Below are positions 8,978 through 17,905 of a DNA stretch of 64,000 nucleotides, in pieces. The DNA is from Gemmatimonadota bacterium (lineage in GTDB: Bacteria; Gemmatimonadota; Gemmatimonadetes; Longimicrobiales; Gaopeijiaceae): positions 124,001-188,000 of the forward strand of contig JAWKQN010000004.1 of NCBI GenBank assembly GCA_041390125.1, read 5' to 3'. The translations under genes were made by a program, and so were the position numbers. The notes below the pieces were generated by a model. It was not told the DNA's origin. It worked only from the letters and a program-made list of their open reading frames with translations, and made no database searches. Position 1 is the stretch's first letter. Each line of letters opens with the position of its first letter.

Positions 8978-9610
8978 TCAACTCGGCTCGGACTCGTGCC
9001 CCGCCCGCGCGAGATAGCGGTGGAGCCAGGCCTGGGCGAGGGTCCAGCTGCGCTTGACCGACGTGGGGGCGATGCCGAGCGCCTCGCTCGTCTCGCGGAT
9101 GGTCATCCCACCGAAGAACTTGCACTCCACGACCCGCGCATGGCGCGGGCTCTCGACCTCCAACCTCCGCAGCGCTTCCTCCAGGGTCAGGAGCGCATCC
9201 CAGCGGTCCTCCTCCGCGCTCCACCCCGAAGGGAGCAGGGCCTCCACGTCCTCCAGGGACAGGTGCGCACACTCCCCCCCGCGCTTGCCGGTGCGCCGCG
9301 CCCGCGAGTAATCGATGAGGATCTGCCGCATCGCGCGCGCCGCGACGCTGAGGAAGTGGGCCCGGCTGCGCCAGTCGCTGGCCTGCACGCCCGCCAGCTT
9401 GAGGTAGGCTTCGTGACAGAGCGCCGTGGTGCCGAGCGTCTCGTCGCCCTGCCAGCGTGCGCGCTGGGCGCGGGCCAACCGCAACAGCTCCAGATAGAGC
9501 AGATCGGCCGTCCGGTCGAGCGCGGCCCGGTCGTCCTCGCCGAAGCGGTCGAAGAGCGGATCGGTCCGCTCGGCGTCGGGTTCGGGAACGGGTTGCCGCA
9601 ACGGGGTCAT
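8978..9610 (-). CDS. ECF-type sigma-70 factor (TIGR02999-like)
   Basis: This 210-residue protein has region 2 (DRTADLLYLELLRLARAQRAR, then TTALCHEAYLKLAG and FLSVAARAMRQILIDYSRAR) and region 4 (LEEALRRLEVESPRHARVVECKFFGGMTIRETSEALGIAPTSVKRSWTLAQAWL). This matches the sigma family often found next to Pkn2-type kinases in Acidobacteriota, Planctomycetota and Gemmatimonadota. The start at 9610 has a strong AGGAGGTG ribosome site. No anti-sigma gene is adjacent; the co-transcribed kinase at 6167-8950 is the likely partner and may control the factor by phosphorylation. Confidence 0.9.
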   Translation of the reverse strand: MTPLRQPVPEPDAERTDPLFDRFGEDDRAALDRTADLLYLELLRLARAQRARWQGDETLGTTALCHEAYLKLAGVQASDWRSRAHFLSVAARAMRQILIDYSRARRTGKRGGECAHLSLEDVEALLPSGWSAEEDRWDALLTLEEALRRLEVESPRHARVVECKFFGGMTIRETSEALGIAPTSVKRSWTLAQAWLHRYLARAGHESEPS

Positions 9611-9756
9611 CGCGCACCTCCTGGGGGCCAGCGGTGCGGTCCCGGGCGGAGCCGCCCGAGCTCCCGGGACCGCCCCGGTTCGCTGCTTGCCCGTATGATG
9701 CGCTCCCGCGCTGGGCCCCGACAGCGGTCCGGCAGCCTATGCGCCCGCCCCGGATG

Positions 9757-9782
9757 ACGTAGGAAGGACGCCCAGCCTACGT
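9757..9782. promoter_or_regulatory. Inverted repeat in divergent promoter region
   Basis: A 7-bp inverted repeat (ACGTAGG at 9757-9763, CCTACGT at 9776-9782, 12-bp spacer) lies in the 249-bp gap between the divergent sigma-factor gene (starts 9610) and the EEP-hydrolase gene (starts 9860). The right arm is part of the palindrome CTACGTAG. It is a candidate operator or activator site. I see nothing else clear in this gap. Confidence 0.35.
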
Positions 9783-9859
9783 AGCCGGCCCGGGATGGTC
9801 CACTCCCGCCTCCGTTTCCGTAACCGGGACGTGGTCCACCCGCGACTGGAGCGTCACCG

Positions 9860-11095
9860 ATGCAGCGACCCCGCACCCTCCGGCATGCTTCCGTTCTCGC
9901 GTTCCTCCGTCTTCCAGGGCGATCCGACCGCCCGCCGCGGGCCCGGCCGTACCGCCTGACGCCCCTCCTCTTCGTGGCCGCCGCGATCGCCGCCTGTGAG
10001 CACCCTCCCACGTCCGTCTCGGAGGCACCGGCGCTCGAGGTCGCGGAGCACGGGAGTGGCGGACCGGGACGGGCCCTCCGTCTCATGACGCGCAATGTCT
10101 ACCTCGGAGGGGACGTGGCCCCGGTCCTGGCCGTCGACTTCAGCGACATCGCGGCCGTCACCGGGGCGGCGGCCACGGTGTGGGCGTCGGTGCAGGCCAA
10201 CGATTTCGCCGCGAGGGCGGCCGAGATCGCCGAGGAGATCGCCCGCAATCGGCCGGAGGTGGTGGGCCTGCAGGAGGTCGCCCGCTTCATCACGCTCGAC
10301 GCCGCATTCCAGCCGACGGGCGTGTTGGATTACGTCGCCCTCCTGGAGAGCGCGCTCACCGCCCGCGGTCTCGAGTACGACCTCTGGGTGCAGGAGAACA
10401 CCGATGTCGTCCTGCCGATCGAGCTGGATCTGCAGGCGGGTGCCGTGACCGGTCTGCTGCGGTTCACGGACCGGATCGCGCTCCTGGTGGACCGTGACCT
10501 CGACGACGTCGTGGTCACGCAGGGCAACTACGCCACCACCATCACGCTGGCGCCGGGCGTGACCCTGAAGCGGGGCTGGATCCGCCTTCGGGCCGCCGAC
10601 CGCGACCGGCCCTTCGAGCTGGTGAACACCCACCTCGAAGGGCAGGCGCTCGCCCCGGTGCAGGCCGGACAGACGGCCGAGCTGCTGGCCATGCTGGCCG
10701 GTGGGAGCGGGCCCACCTACGTCCTGGGTGACCTCAACTCGGACGCCGCCGCGGATCCCGGCGCTCCGTCGTGGACGCCCACGTACGACGTGCTGCGCGA
10801 CGCGGGCTTCGCCGACGTCTGGCTCGAGTCGCAGGGTCGGCGTCCCCGCGGCGGCTTCACCTGCTGCCACCTGCCCGATCTCTCGAATCCGCCCGGGCTG
10901 CTGGACGAGCGCATCGACTTCATCCTGGTGCGAGGCGCGCCCACCAACCCGCACGGCGCGCTGCTCGGCGCCATCCGCACGGACATCGTGGGCGAGGAGC
11001 GCCGCGACCGCACGCCGGGCGGCCTGTGGCCGTCCGATCACGCCGGTCTGGTGGCTGCGCTGCGGTTCCCGCCCGGTCTGCTGGCCCAGCCGTGA
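9860..11095 (+). CDS. Endonuclease/exonuclease/phosphatase-fold lipoprotein
   Basis: This 411-residue protein has a long basic N-terminus, then LLFVAAAIAAC with Cys46 as probable lipid attachment site. The EEP fold follows: TRNVYLGG (Asn), VVGLQEV (metal Glu), ELVNTHLEGQ (catalytic His), VLGDLNSD (metal Asp/Asn) and WPSDHAGLVAAL (catalytic Asp-His), with ERIDFILV typical of sphingomyelinase- and DNase I-like members. All catalytic residues are present, so it should be an active phosphodiesterase or phosphatase at the cell surface or in the periplasm. Substrate could be phospholipid, nucleic acid or sugar phosphate. Its stop overlaps the next start as GTGA. Confidence 0.88.
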   Translation: MQRPRTLRHASVLAFLRLPGRSDRPPRARPYRLTPLLFVAAAIAACEHPPTSVSEAPALEVAEHGSGGPGRALRLMTRNVYLGGDVAPVLAVDFSDIAAVTGAAATVWASVQANDFAARAAEIAEEIARNRPEVVGLQEVARFITLDAAFQPTGVLDYVALLESALTARGLEYDLWVQENTDVVLPIELDLQAGAVTGLLRFTDRIALLVDRDLDDVVVTQGNYATTITLAPGVTLKRGWIRLRAADRDRPFELVNTHLEGQALAPVQAGQTAELLAMLAGGSGPTYVLGDLNSDAAADPGAPSWTPTYDVLRDAGFADVWLESQGRRPRGGFTCCHLPDLSNPPGLLDERIDFILVRGAPTNPHGALLGAIRTDIVGEERRDRTPGGLWPSDHAGLVAALRFPPGLLAQP

Positions 11096-12501
11096 GACGG
11101 ATGCGTTGGTGGGGGCGTCTGTCGATGGCGTTGGGCGGTCTCGGCGTGTACGCGTGCGACCTCGGCACCGACCCGGAGCCCGTGGCGAGCACCTTCGAGG
11201 TGGCGGGCGAGGTGAGACGGGCAGGCGGCGGCCCTGTCGCGGGGGCCGTGGTCGTCCTTCAGAAGGCCGTCACCAGCGTCGGGTTCGATCTCCCGCCCTC
11301 CGTGTCGTTCGACGTCCTTCGCCGGACGAGCTCCGACGCTTCCGGGCACTTCGCCTTCAGGCTCCGATCCTTTCCATGCAACGGGCCGTCCTTGAGGGTC
11401 GACGTGCACGATGTGGCGTGGCGCAGCAGTGCCCCCCTCTCCGTTCCCTGTGGACGTGATGCGAGCGGAACGCTGGAGGTCGTCCCCGGATTGGTGTCGA
11501 CCCCCTCCCTCGTGGCCCTCCCCGAGCCCGCCCGGGCCGTGTCCGCGGGGAACCGGTCCACCTGCGCCGTCGGCGAGAGCGGCACGCTGTACTGCTGGGG
11601 GCTGCAGCTGGAGCGCCCCAGAGGCGCCCCTGACGAGGGACGGATCCACTGGCTGCCGCGTGTGATCACGACGGGCGTATCCGCAGTGAACGTCAGTGGC
11701 GAGGGAAGTGCCCGACACGCATGCCTTCTCCGCGACAGCGGGGAGGCGTCGTGTTGGGGATGGAATCAGCTCGGCGTCCTGGGCATCGGCACGGACGAGG
11801 ATCGCGTCACGCCGACCGACACCGTCGCCGGCGATCTCCTGTTCACCCAGATCACGGTGGACGCCGCGACGTGTGGGCGAACGGAGGCGCAGGAGGTGTG
11901 GTGCTGGGGTCGCAACACGGAGGGAGCCTTGGGCACGGACCCGGGTCCCGAGCAGTGCACGGTGGGAATCCTCGGCAACCTCGTCGACCTTCCTTGTAGT
12001 CGAACCCCCGTTCTCGTGGCAGCGGGCCTGGCCGTCCGGACGATCTCCGCGGTCGGCAGCCAGGTATGCGCCTTGGATCTGCTTGGATCCCCCTACTGCT
12101 GGGGCGGTGCCTGGGGACTGGATCCCCAGCTCGTCGCGCCGGGCCTCACGCTCGACAGCCTGGACAGGAACTGCGGCGCCACGAGCGATGGAGAGATCGT
12201 TTGTTGGGGCAGTGGGCCCGGGCTTCCGCTCACCTATCCCGGCGGGAGCGAGCGCTATCGATCGCTGAGCTCGCAGTTCCCCGTACCGAGCGCTTTCTCG
12301 ACATCTTTCTGCGCGATCACCTTGACGGCGGAACTCCACTGCAACGGCCAGGAAGCCAACGGTGGACTGCGGCGCCTGGCGGTCGGCCCCTCCGAGCCGG
12401 TGACCGCCATATCGGTCGGGGCGAACCACGCCTGCGCCCTCACCCTGTCCGGTGCCGTGTACTGCTGGGGGGAGGGCAATCGCGGGCAACTCGGGATCTG
12501 A
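11092..12501 (+). CDS. RCC1-like beta-propeller lipoprotein with CarboxypepD_reg-type domain
   Basis: This protein of about 469 residues starts at GTG 11092 (GTGA overlap with the hydrolase gene); ATG 11101 is an equally possible start. A short signal ending in GVYAC suggests a lipoprotein. Residues of about 33-110 look like a carboxypeptidase-regulatory Ig-like domain (GPVAGAVVVLQKA, SSDASGHFAFRL). Then come about seven RCC1-type blades with the signature C(A/G)...YCWG: CAVGESGTLYCWG, ACLLRDSGEASCWGW, CALDLLGSPYCWGG, ACALTLSGAVYCWGEG. The paired Cys residues in each blade suggest disulfides in an extracytoplasmic setting. Role unknown; probably protein binding, perhaps with the neighbouring EEP hydrolase. 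Confidence 0.85.
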   Translation: MRRMRWWGRLSMALGGLGVYACDLGTDPEPVASTFEVAGEVRRAGGGPVAGAVVVLQKAVTSVGFDLPPSVSFDVLRRTSSDASGHFAFRLRSFPCNGPSLRVDVHDVAWRSSAPLSVPCGRDASGTLEVVPGLVSTPSLVALPEPARAVSAGNRSTCAVGESGTLYCWGLQLERPRGAPDEGRIHWLPRVITTGVSAVNVSGEGSARHACLLRDSGEASCWGWNQLGVLGIGTDEDRVTPTDTVAGDLLFTQITVDAATCGRTEAQEVWCWGRNTEGALGTDPGPEQCTVGILGNLVDLPCSRTPVLVAAGLAVRTISAVGSQVCALDLLGSPYCWGGAWGLDPQLVAPGLTLDSLDRNCGATSDGEIVCWGSGPGLPLTYPGGSERYRSLSSQFPVPSAFSTSFCAITLTAELHCNGQEANGGLRRLAVGPSEPVTAISVGANHACALTLSGAVYCWGEGNRGQLGI

Positions 12502-12506
12502 ACCCC

Positions 12507-15500
12507 CTACCGCCGGAACGCCTCGTCCGCCTCTCTCCCCGACCGGGGCCGCCACGCCAGGGAGTAGTAACCACCCCGGTCGCGCGCCCACGGATCGAAG
12601 GCGTTCACCACGCCGTCCAGCTCGGGCGCGAGCGTGGGGACCGTCCGCAGCAGCACGCGCTTGAACGGCGAGACCTCTTGCGGGTGGCCGTTGACCAGCT
12701 CGGGCTCCCACTGGGGACCGTCCGGCCCGTTGTGCTCGACCCACTCCACCCCCAGGTGTGTGTAGAACTCGGGCCGGAAGCTGGAGGTGAAGAAGCGATC
12801 GGAGAACAGCCGGCGGGACGCGTTCAGGATGAAGACCACGAACTGGGTCTCCGAGATCGCGAAGCCGTGCGGACGGGCGGACTCGGCCAGGAAGCCCACC
12901 ACCATGTCCAGGTCCTCGACATTGTCCACGACCGTGCCGTCCGGGTGGCCCAGGCAGTCCGTGAGCGGGCGACCGTCGCGCTCCTCGGCGGCGGTGATCG
13001 GCAGGGTGTCGTCGCAGGTGTGCTGACCGTAGACGGCGCGCAGGTCCTCGACCAGGCGCATCTGGAACGCGCGGGTGGAGCTGTCCAGCGGCAGCCGACC
13101 GTCCACGAAGTCGTCGAAGCTCGTGACCGACTGCAGCCCGTACTGCCGTCGGAACTCGTTGAAGCGAGGGATGCCACGCTCGCGGTCCCGGATCAGGTCG
13201 AGCGCGGCCACGTCCAGCCGGCCCGTTCCCGTACGTTCGATCGGCATGGGCAGGTTCTGCAGGAACGCCGGGTGGTTCTTGAGCGTGAGCAGGCCCAGAC
13301 GCTGCCGACCCATGCTCAGGCCCAGGTCTCCGAGCCCCACGCGGTCCCGGACCGCCGTGGCCTCCTGCCGGAACGCGCGCACCACGGGTAGACGCTCCCC
13401 GATGCGGTCCGGCGCCGACAGCGTGCGCAGCTCCAGCACGTCCGGCACCAGCGGGTGCAGACGGTAGACCGTGACGAACTCCTCGGGGAAGTTGAACGGC
13501 GAGCCGAAGTGGTTCACCCCGCCGTTGACGTCCTCGGGATCGGCGAGGCTCCACACGTCCCGGTTCTCGGTCAGGTCGAAGCGGCGGCTGCCCAGCCCGA
13601 AGATGCCCGAGCCCGACGCGAACACGGAGTACCACTGCGTGGTGTCGACCTCGTCGTCGGAGCGGACCAGGCGGCGCACCACGCGCTCGGTGGCGCGCGC
13701 CAGCAGGTCGCTCTGGAAGAGCCCGCTCCAGTTCGCGTTCATGGCGCGGTAGAGCGGCTCGTTGTAGAGCAGCTGCGTGGTCCACTCGATCGTGTGGATC
13801 TTGGCGATCTCCGCGCTGACCACGAGGCGCGCCACCTGGAAGAGCGCCTCGTCGCCGACGTCCCGGTACCGGAGGACCGAGTCCGGTCGGGCCGGATCGC
13901 GCAGACCGGAGTCCGCGTCGGGGTGCGACGCCGTGCGCGCCCGGAACGCGTCCACGAACTGGTTGTGCTCGCGGGCGAAGACGTTGTGCAGGAACGAGAG
14001 CCCGATGGACCAGTTGTCGGGGAAGGCGGTGGCTTCCTGCCCCCGCCACTCCGGCACCTGCGGGTCCGCCGCGCCGAGCAGGGGCAGCAGCCCCTGGGGA
14101 TCCGTGCCGGCCGGGAGCCACAGGCGGGCAGGGTCGGCGGGATCACGCTTGACGCGCCGCACCGAGACGCTGTCCCAGCCGTAGATCTGCGAGCCGTCCC
14201 ACCAGGCGGTGACCGCGTTGCGGGTCACGGCGGGCGCGCGGTTCCAGCGTGTCCCGGTCCCCGCATCGAACGTCGGTGGCGCGCCGTCCTCGGCGATGCG
14301 GGCGGCTTCCATCCGCGCGGCGGGATCACACCCCATGGATGGGTCCGTGCATCCGAGCGGCAGCGACGCGTCGGCGTTGCGTCCCTCGGCGAGGTGCGAG
14401 AACCAGTCGTGGGTCATGAACTGGATCCAGAACGCTGCCAGCACATTGAAGAAGGGGGCGGGCTGGTAGTCGCAACGCACGGGGTCCGCACCGCCGCCGG
14501 CGACGGCCGACTCCGCGGAGGTCGCGCCGGCGTCGGAGCCCGCCCCGCCGGCGGACGAACCGACGCGAGCGCCGGAGACGGATGCGCCTTCCGCGGACCC
14601 GAACCCTCCGCCGCACGATTCCGCGTCCGACTGCTCGCGTGTGAACAGCGTGCGGCTCACGCGCTGCGGGTCGGGCGTGAGCAGGTCGATCCGGCCCTGG
14701 TGCCGGTTGCGCGTCAACTCGGTCAGCCCGCGCTCGGGGAACGTCTCCTCGAACGGCACGTTGCGCGCGAACAGCATCCCACTCGAGCCCATCGCCGGAT
14801 TGAAGAGGTCGTTGCAGATGCCGGTCAGCGTGCGCCAGCGGATCAGCTCGCCGCCGCACACCTGTTCGCCCTCTCCGCCGACGCGGGCGAACGCCGGATG
14901 CGACGGCGGCAGTCGCAGCTCGGGCCAGCGATCCAACGCCCGCCCAGGGGTCCCGTCGCGGCCGCGCACGTAGTCGTCGAACGTGCCGCCGTTGTCGTAC
15001 AGGTTGTTCCGGATCAGCTCGATGCGCTGGTATTCCAGGTCCAGCAGCGCGCCGTCCACGCCGCGCCGGGCGGGTGAGAGCAGCCGGAGCGGAGATCCCG
15101 GTCCCAGCGAGGCGGAGTCGCCCGCCCCCCAGTAGTTGGACCAGTCCACCCAGGGTGCGTCCCGGTGCGCGACCGCGTTGCGTCCGCCGCGGCAGCGGGC
15201 CGTGATGTCCTGCACCTTGCCGGTGAAGCGATCGGTGGCGCCGGTGGCGACGGGCCGGAAGCCCTCCGAGGCGAGCGCCGCGCAGCTCGCGAGCGACAGC
15301 ACCTCTGCGCGCGAGGACGGGAAGGCCGCCAGGACGCCGAGCCCCAGCGCCGCGGTGACGGCCGTGGCGCCCAGCACCGGTCGCCGCGTCCGACGCAGGG
15401 CCAGCGCGGCGAGCGCGGCCGTACCCACCGCTCCGCCCAGGAAACGGGCGGTCGTGGTGCCCTGGACCACGGAGGCCACCAGGAACGCGATCCACAGCAG

Positions 15501-15980
15501 CACGAGCAGCCCGGAGCGCTGCACGTGGACGGCGCGCCGGGACTCCGTGGGATCGGCCACGACCCAGGCCAGGGCCACGTCCACGGTCCACCAGGCCGAG
15601 AGCAGGAGATTGAATCCGGGAGAGGAGACCAGCGGTGTGTCGAACATCGCGCTGACGCTGCCCCCGAGCGGTCCCAGGATGGAGACCACGCAGTGCACGC
15701 CGAAGAGCAGCCAGGCGCTGGTCCAGGCGGCGCGCCAGCGCGCCCAGTCGCGTGCGCTCTTCGTGCGCACCGGCGCGAGCGCGAACGCAGCGGCCAGGAG
15801 CAGCAGCGTCACCCAGACGGTGGACAGCGAGCGCGCCATGCCTTCGTCGGCGGCGCCGCGCGGGAGCACCAGGGCGACGACGCCGCCCAGCACGGCGAAC
15901 GTCCAGAGCAACGAGGGGATCCAGTCGCCGCGCGTCGTGCGCGTCGCCGGTCCGGGGGTCCCGTGGGGGTCGGTGGACAT
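12507..15980 (-). CDS. Animal-type heme peroxidase with N-terminal multi-pass membrane domain
   Basis: This 1157-residue protein begins with about six hydrophobic helices (roughly 20-230; SLLWTFAVLGGVVALVL, LSTVWVTLLLLAAAFAL, SGLLVLLWIAFLVASVV). The large remainder matches the animal heme peroxidase/cyclooxygenase-like superfamily: FWIQFMTHDWFSH (distal His region), WWDGSQIYGWDS, FAREHNQFVDAFR (catalytic Arg), KIHTIEWTTQLLYNEPLYRAMNANW and YRLHPLVPD near the proximal His. A Ser/Gly/Ala-rich linker with little complexity interrupts it (about 14500-14620). The start at 15980 has a near-perfect AAGGAGGTG site. Relatives include fungal dioxygenases and bacterial peroxidases acting on fatty acids. 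A membrane anchor suggests lipid substrates, but this is inferred. Confidence 0.87.
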   Translation of the reverse strand: MSTDPHGTPGPATRTTRGDWIPSLLWTFAVLGGVVALVLPRGAADEGMARSLSTVWVTLLLLAAAFALAPVRTKSARDWARWRAAWTSAWLLFGVHCVVSILGPLGGSVSAMFDTPLVSSPGFNLLLSAWWTVDVALAWVVADPTESRRAVHVQRSGLLVLLWIAFLVASVVQGTTTARFLGGAVGTAALAALALRRTRRPVLGATAVTAALGLGVLAAFPSSRAEVLSLASCAALASEGFRPVATGATDRFTGKVQDITARCRGGRNAVAHRDAPWVDWSNYWGAGDSASLGPGSPLRLLSPARRGVDGALLDLEYQRIELIRNNLYDNGGTFDDYVRGRDGTPGRALDRWPELRLPPSHPAFARVGGEGEQVCGGELIRWRTLTGICNDLFNPAMGSSGMLFARNVPFEETFPERGLTELTRNRHQGRIDLLTPDPQRVSRTLFTREQSDAESCGGGFGSAEGASVSGARVGSSAGGAGSDAGATSAESAVAGGGADPVRCDYQPAPFFNVLAAFWIQFMTHDWFSHLAEGRNADASLPLGCTDPSMGCDPAARMEAARIAEDGAPPTFDAGTGTRWNRAPAVTRNAVTAWWDGSQIYGWDSVSVRRVKRDPADPARLWLPAGTDPQGLLPLLGAADPQVPEWRGQEATAFPDNWSIGLSFLHNVFAREHNQFVDAFRARTASHPDADSGLRDPARPDSVLRYRDVGDEALFQVARLVVSAEIAKIHTIEWTTQLLYNEPLYRAMNANWSGLFQSDLLARATERVVRRLVRSDDEVDTTQWYSVFASGSGIFGLGSRRFDLTENRDVWSLADPEDVNGGVNHFGSPFNFPEEFVTVYRLHPLVPDVLELRTLSAPDRIGERLPVVRAFRQEATAVRDRVGLGDLGLSMGRQRLGLLTLKNHPAFLQNLPMPIERTGTGRLDVAALDLIRDRERGIPRFNEFRRQYGLQSVTSFDDFVDGRLPLDSSTRAFQMRLVEDLRAVYGQHTCDDTLPITAAEERDGRPLTDCLGHPDGTVVDNVEDLDMVVGFLAESARPHGFAISETQFVVFILNASRRLFSDRFFTSSFRPEFYTHLGVEWVEHNGPDGPQWEPELVNGHPQEVSPFKRVLLRTVPTLAPELDGVVNAFDPWARDRGGYYSLAWRPRSGREADEAFRR

Positions 15981-16010
15981 GGAAGCACCTCCTTGTGCCT
16001 CCACGCGCAC

Positions 16011-16058
16011 GCGGGCCCGGGCGGGGATCATCCCGCGGGCCCGGGCTGGGATCATCCC
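16011..16058. repeat. Two tandem 24-bp GC-rich repeats
   Basis: Two 24-bp copies (16011-16034 and 16035-16058) differ at a single base. Each contains GGGCCCGGGC followed by the near-dyad GGGATCATCCC. They lie 31-78 bp upstream of the peroxidase start codon and 52 bp beyond the end of the D-aminoacylase gene. They could be paired operators for the peroxidase gene or part of a termination region. Function unknown. Confidence 0.85.
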
Positions 16059-16110
16059 GCGCCGTTGCCCTCGATCCCGCCGTCCGTTCGCGGCGTGCCC
16101 GTCGCCCTCG

Positions 16111-17730
16111 TCAGTTCGCTCCCTTCCACGCCGGCCCGCGCAGCACCCGGCCCGCGCGCACGTCGTGGAAGCCGTCCTCGTCGAAGACCACCCGCCCGTT
16201 GACCACGACCATGCGGATGCCGTCCGGGTACTGGTGCGGTTCCTCGAACGTGGCGCGGTCGATCACCGCGGCGGGGTCGAACAGCACCAGGTCGGCGTAG
16301 GCGCCTTCCGCGACCCGGCCCCGGTCCGTGAGGCCCATCCGGGCGGCCGGCATGCCGGTCATCTTGTGCACGGCCTCGGGCAGACCGAGCACGCCCTTCT
16401 CGCGCACGTAGACCCCGAGCACGCGCGGGAACGTGCCGTACCAGCGGGGGTGCGGATGGCCCTCTCCGGGCTGGGTGAGCCGTCCGTCGGAGGCGATCAT
16501 CGTCTGCGGGTGCGCCATGATGCGCTCCACGTCCGCTTCGTCCATGGCGTGGTAGATCCCGGACGCGCCCCCGCGCCGGATGGCCTCGATGACGAGCTCC
16601 GCGCCCACCTCGGGCGTGGTGGGCCTGCCTTCGCGCCGGGCCCAGTCCGCCAGGGTCTGGCCCTCCAGGCTGCGGTCCCATTCGACCAGCGCGAGCTGCA
16701 CCCGGGCCAGGTCGTTGCCGCCCCGGTCGTTGATGATGTTGAAGACGATCCCCTTCCGGATGGAGTCGGCCAGCACCGGGTCCTCCATGCGCGCCAGGAA
16801 CGCGTCGTCCCCGCCCTCCAGGGCCCACGGCGGCACGAGGATGGAGATCCCGGTATAGGAGGCGTCGTAGGGGTACTGATCGATCATGGCGTCCGTCCCG
16901 GCCGCCCGGGCCGAGTCGACCATCGCCAGGGTGGTGACCGAGGAGCCCCAGGTGGGCGCCCCGACCGCCTTGTGGTGGGTCAGCACGATGGGGATCCGGG
17001 CGCGACGCCCGATCTCCAGCGCCTCGCCCACCCCGTCCAGAAGCCCCAGGCCCTCCTCGCGCAGGTGGGACGTGTAGAAGCCTCCCGCGCGGGCGGCCAC
17101 CTCCGACAGCGCCACCACCTCGTCCACGTCGGAGAACGCGCCCGGCAGGTAGCGCAGGCCGGTGGAGATGCCGAAGGCGCCTTCGTCCATCGCTTGCTGC
17201 ACCATGGACTTCATGCGCTCCAGCTCATCCGGCGTGGGAGCCCGATTGTCGAGATCCATGACGGCCCGGCGGATCGTGTTGTGGCCGGCCAGGAAGCCCA
17301 CGTTGATCCCCACGGTCGTGTCTTCGATCTCGGCCAGGGCCTCGCCGAAGGGAAAGGGGCCCCCGCCGTCGGGACCGCCCAGCGCGGTGGTCACCCCCTG
17401 CCGCGCCATGCTCTCCGAGGCCGGTAGACGCAACAGGGGATCCAGGTGGGCGTGCAGGTCGATGAAGCCGGGGGCCAGCACGAGGCCCGTCCCGTCCACC
17501 GAACGCCCGGCGGAGGAGGCGGGGACGCCGTCCGGGACCACCGCCACGATCCGGTCCCCGCGCACCGCGACGTCCGCGCGCACCGCCTCCGTGCCGGTCC
17601 CGTCGAGCACGTCCGCGTTGCGGATGACGAGGTCGTACTCCGGGCTCTCCCCGGTCGAACAGGCGGCGACGAACAGGAGCGCAGCGGCGCCGAGGCGCGC
17701 GCGGCGAGAGCGGTGCGACGACGGATGCAT
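16111..17730 (-). CDS. D-aminoacylase / N-acyl-D-amino acid deacylase family amidohydrolase (lipoprotein)
   Basis: This 539-residue protein has a lipoprotein signal (LGAAALLFVAACS) and an amidohydrolase barrel: FIDLHAHLDPLL (metal HxH), GFLAGHNTIRR, IVLTHHKAVG (metal His), MIDQYPYDASYTG and MIASDGRL (catalytic Asp). The C-terminal HPRWYGTFPRVLGVYVRE and GLTDRGRVAEGAYADLVLFDP are typical of D-aminoacylases, which release acyl groups from N-acyl-D-amino acids. The start at 17730 has GGAG eight bases upstream. Being exported, it may act on D-amino-acid derivatives outside the cytoplasm. It is followed on the same strand by the heme peroxidase gene after 130 bp. Confidence 0.9.
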   Translation of the reverse strand: MHPSSHRSRRARLGAAALLFVAACSTGESPEYDLVIRNADVLDGTGTEAVRADVAVRGDRIVAVVPDGVPASSAGRSVDGTGLVLAPGFIDLHAHLDPLLRLPASESMARQGVTTALGGPDGGGPFPFGEALAEIEDTTVGINVGFLAGHNTIRRAVMDLDNRAPTPDELERMKSMVQQAMDEGAFGISTGLRYLPGAFSDVDEVVALSEVAARAGGFYTSHLREEGLGLLDGVGEALEIGRRARIPIVLTHHKAVGAPTWGSSVTTLAMVDSARAAGTDAMIDQYPYDASYTGISILVPPWALEGGDDAFLARMEDPVLADSIRKGIVFNIINDRGGNDLARVQLALVEWDRSLEGQTLADWARREGRPTTPEVGAELVIEAIRRGGASGIYHAMDEADVERIMAHPQTMIASDGRLTQPGEGHPHPRWYGTFPRVLGVYVREKGVLGLPEAVHKMTGMPAARMGLTDRGRVAEGAYADLVLFDPAAVIDRATFEEPHQYPDGIRMVVVNGRVVFDEDGFHDVRAGRVLRGPAWKGAN

Positions 17731-17905
17731 GCGGCAGCTCCGGTCGAAGGGGACTGCGGGACGTTGGGCCCCATCCCGCCGAGGGGGACAGCCCGGACCC
17801 GGCGCACGACGGAACGCCCAAGCTACGGACCGTACGCGGACGCCGCATCCGCTCGGCTGACGCGGCCGTTGCCGGGCCGGCGACCGCGGCGTCAGCTTCT
17901 CCCGC

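Noticed and set aside
7667..9757. Plus-strand open frame of about 700 codons opposite the kinase and sigma genes
   Set aside because: Composition is that of an antisense shadow; the minus-strand kinase has all catalytic motifs.
16013..16060. Tandem repeats as the translated N-terminus of the peroxidase (MIPARARGMIPARAR)
   Set aside because: The ATG at 15980 has a near-perfect ribosome site and the repeats lie upstream of it.
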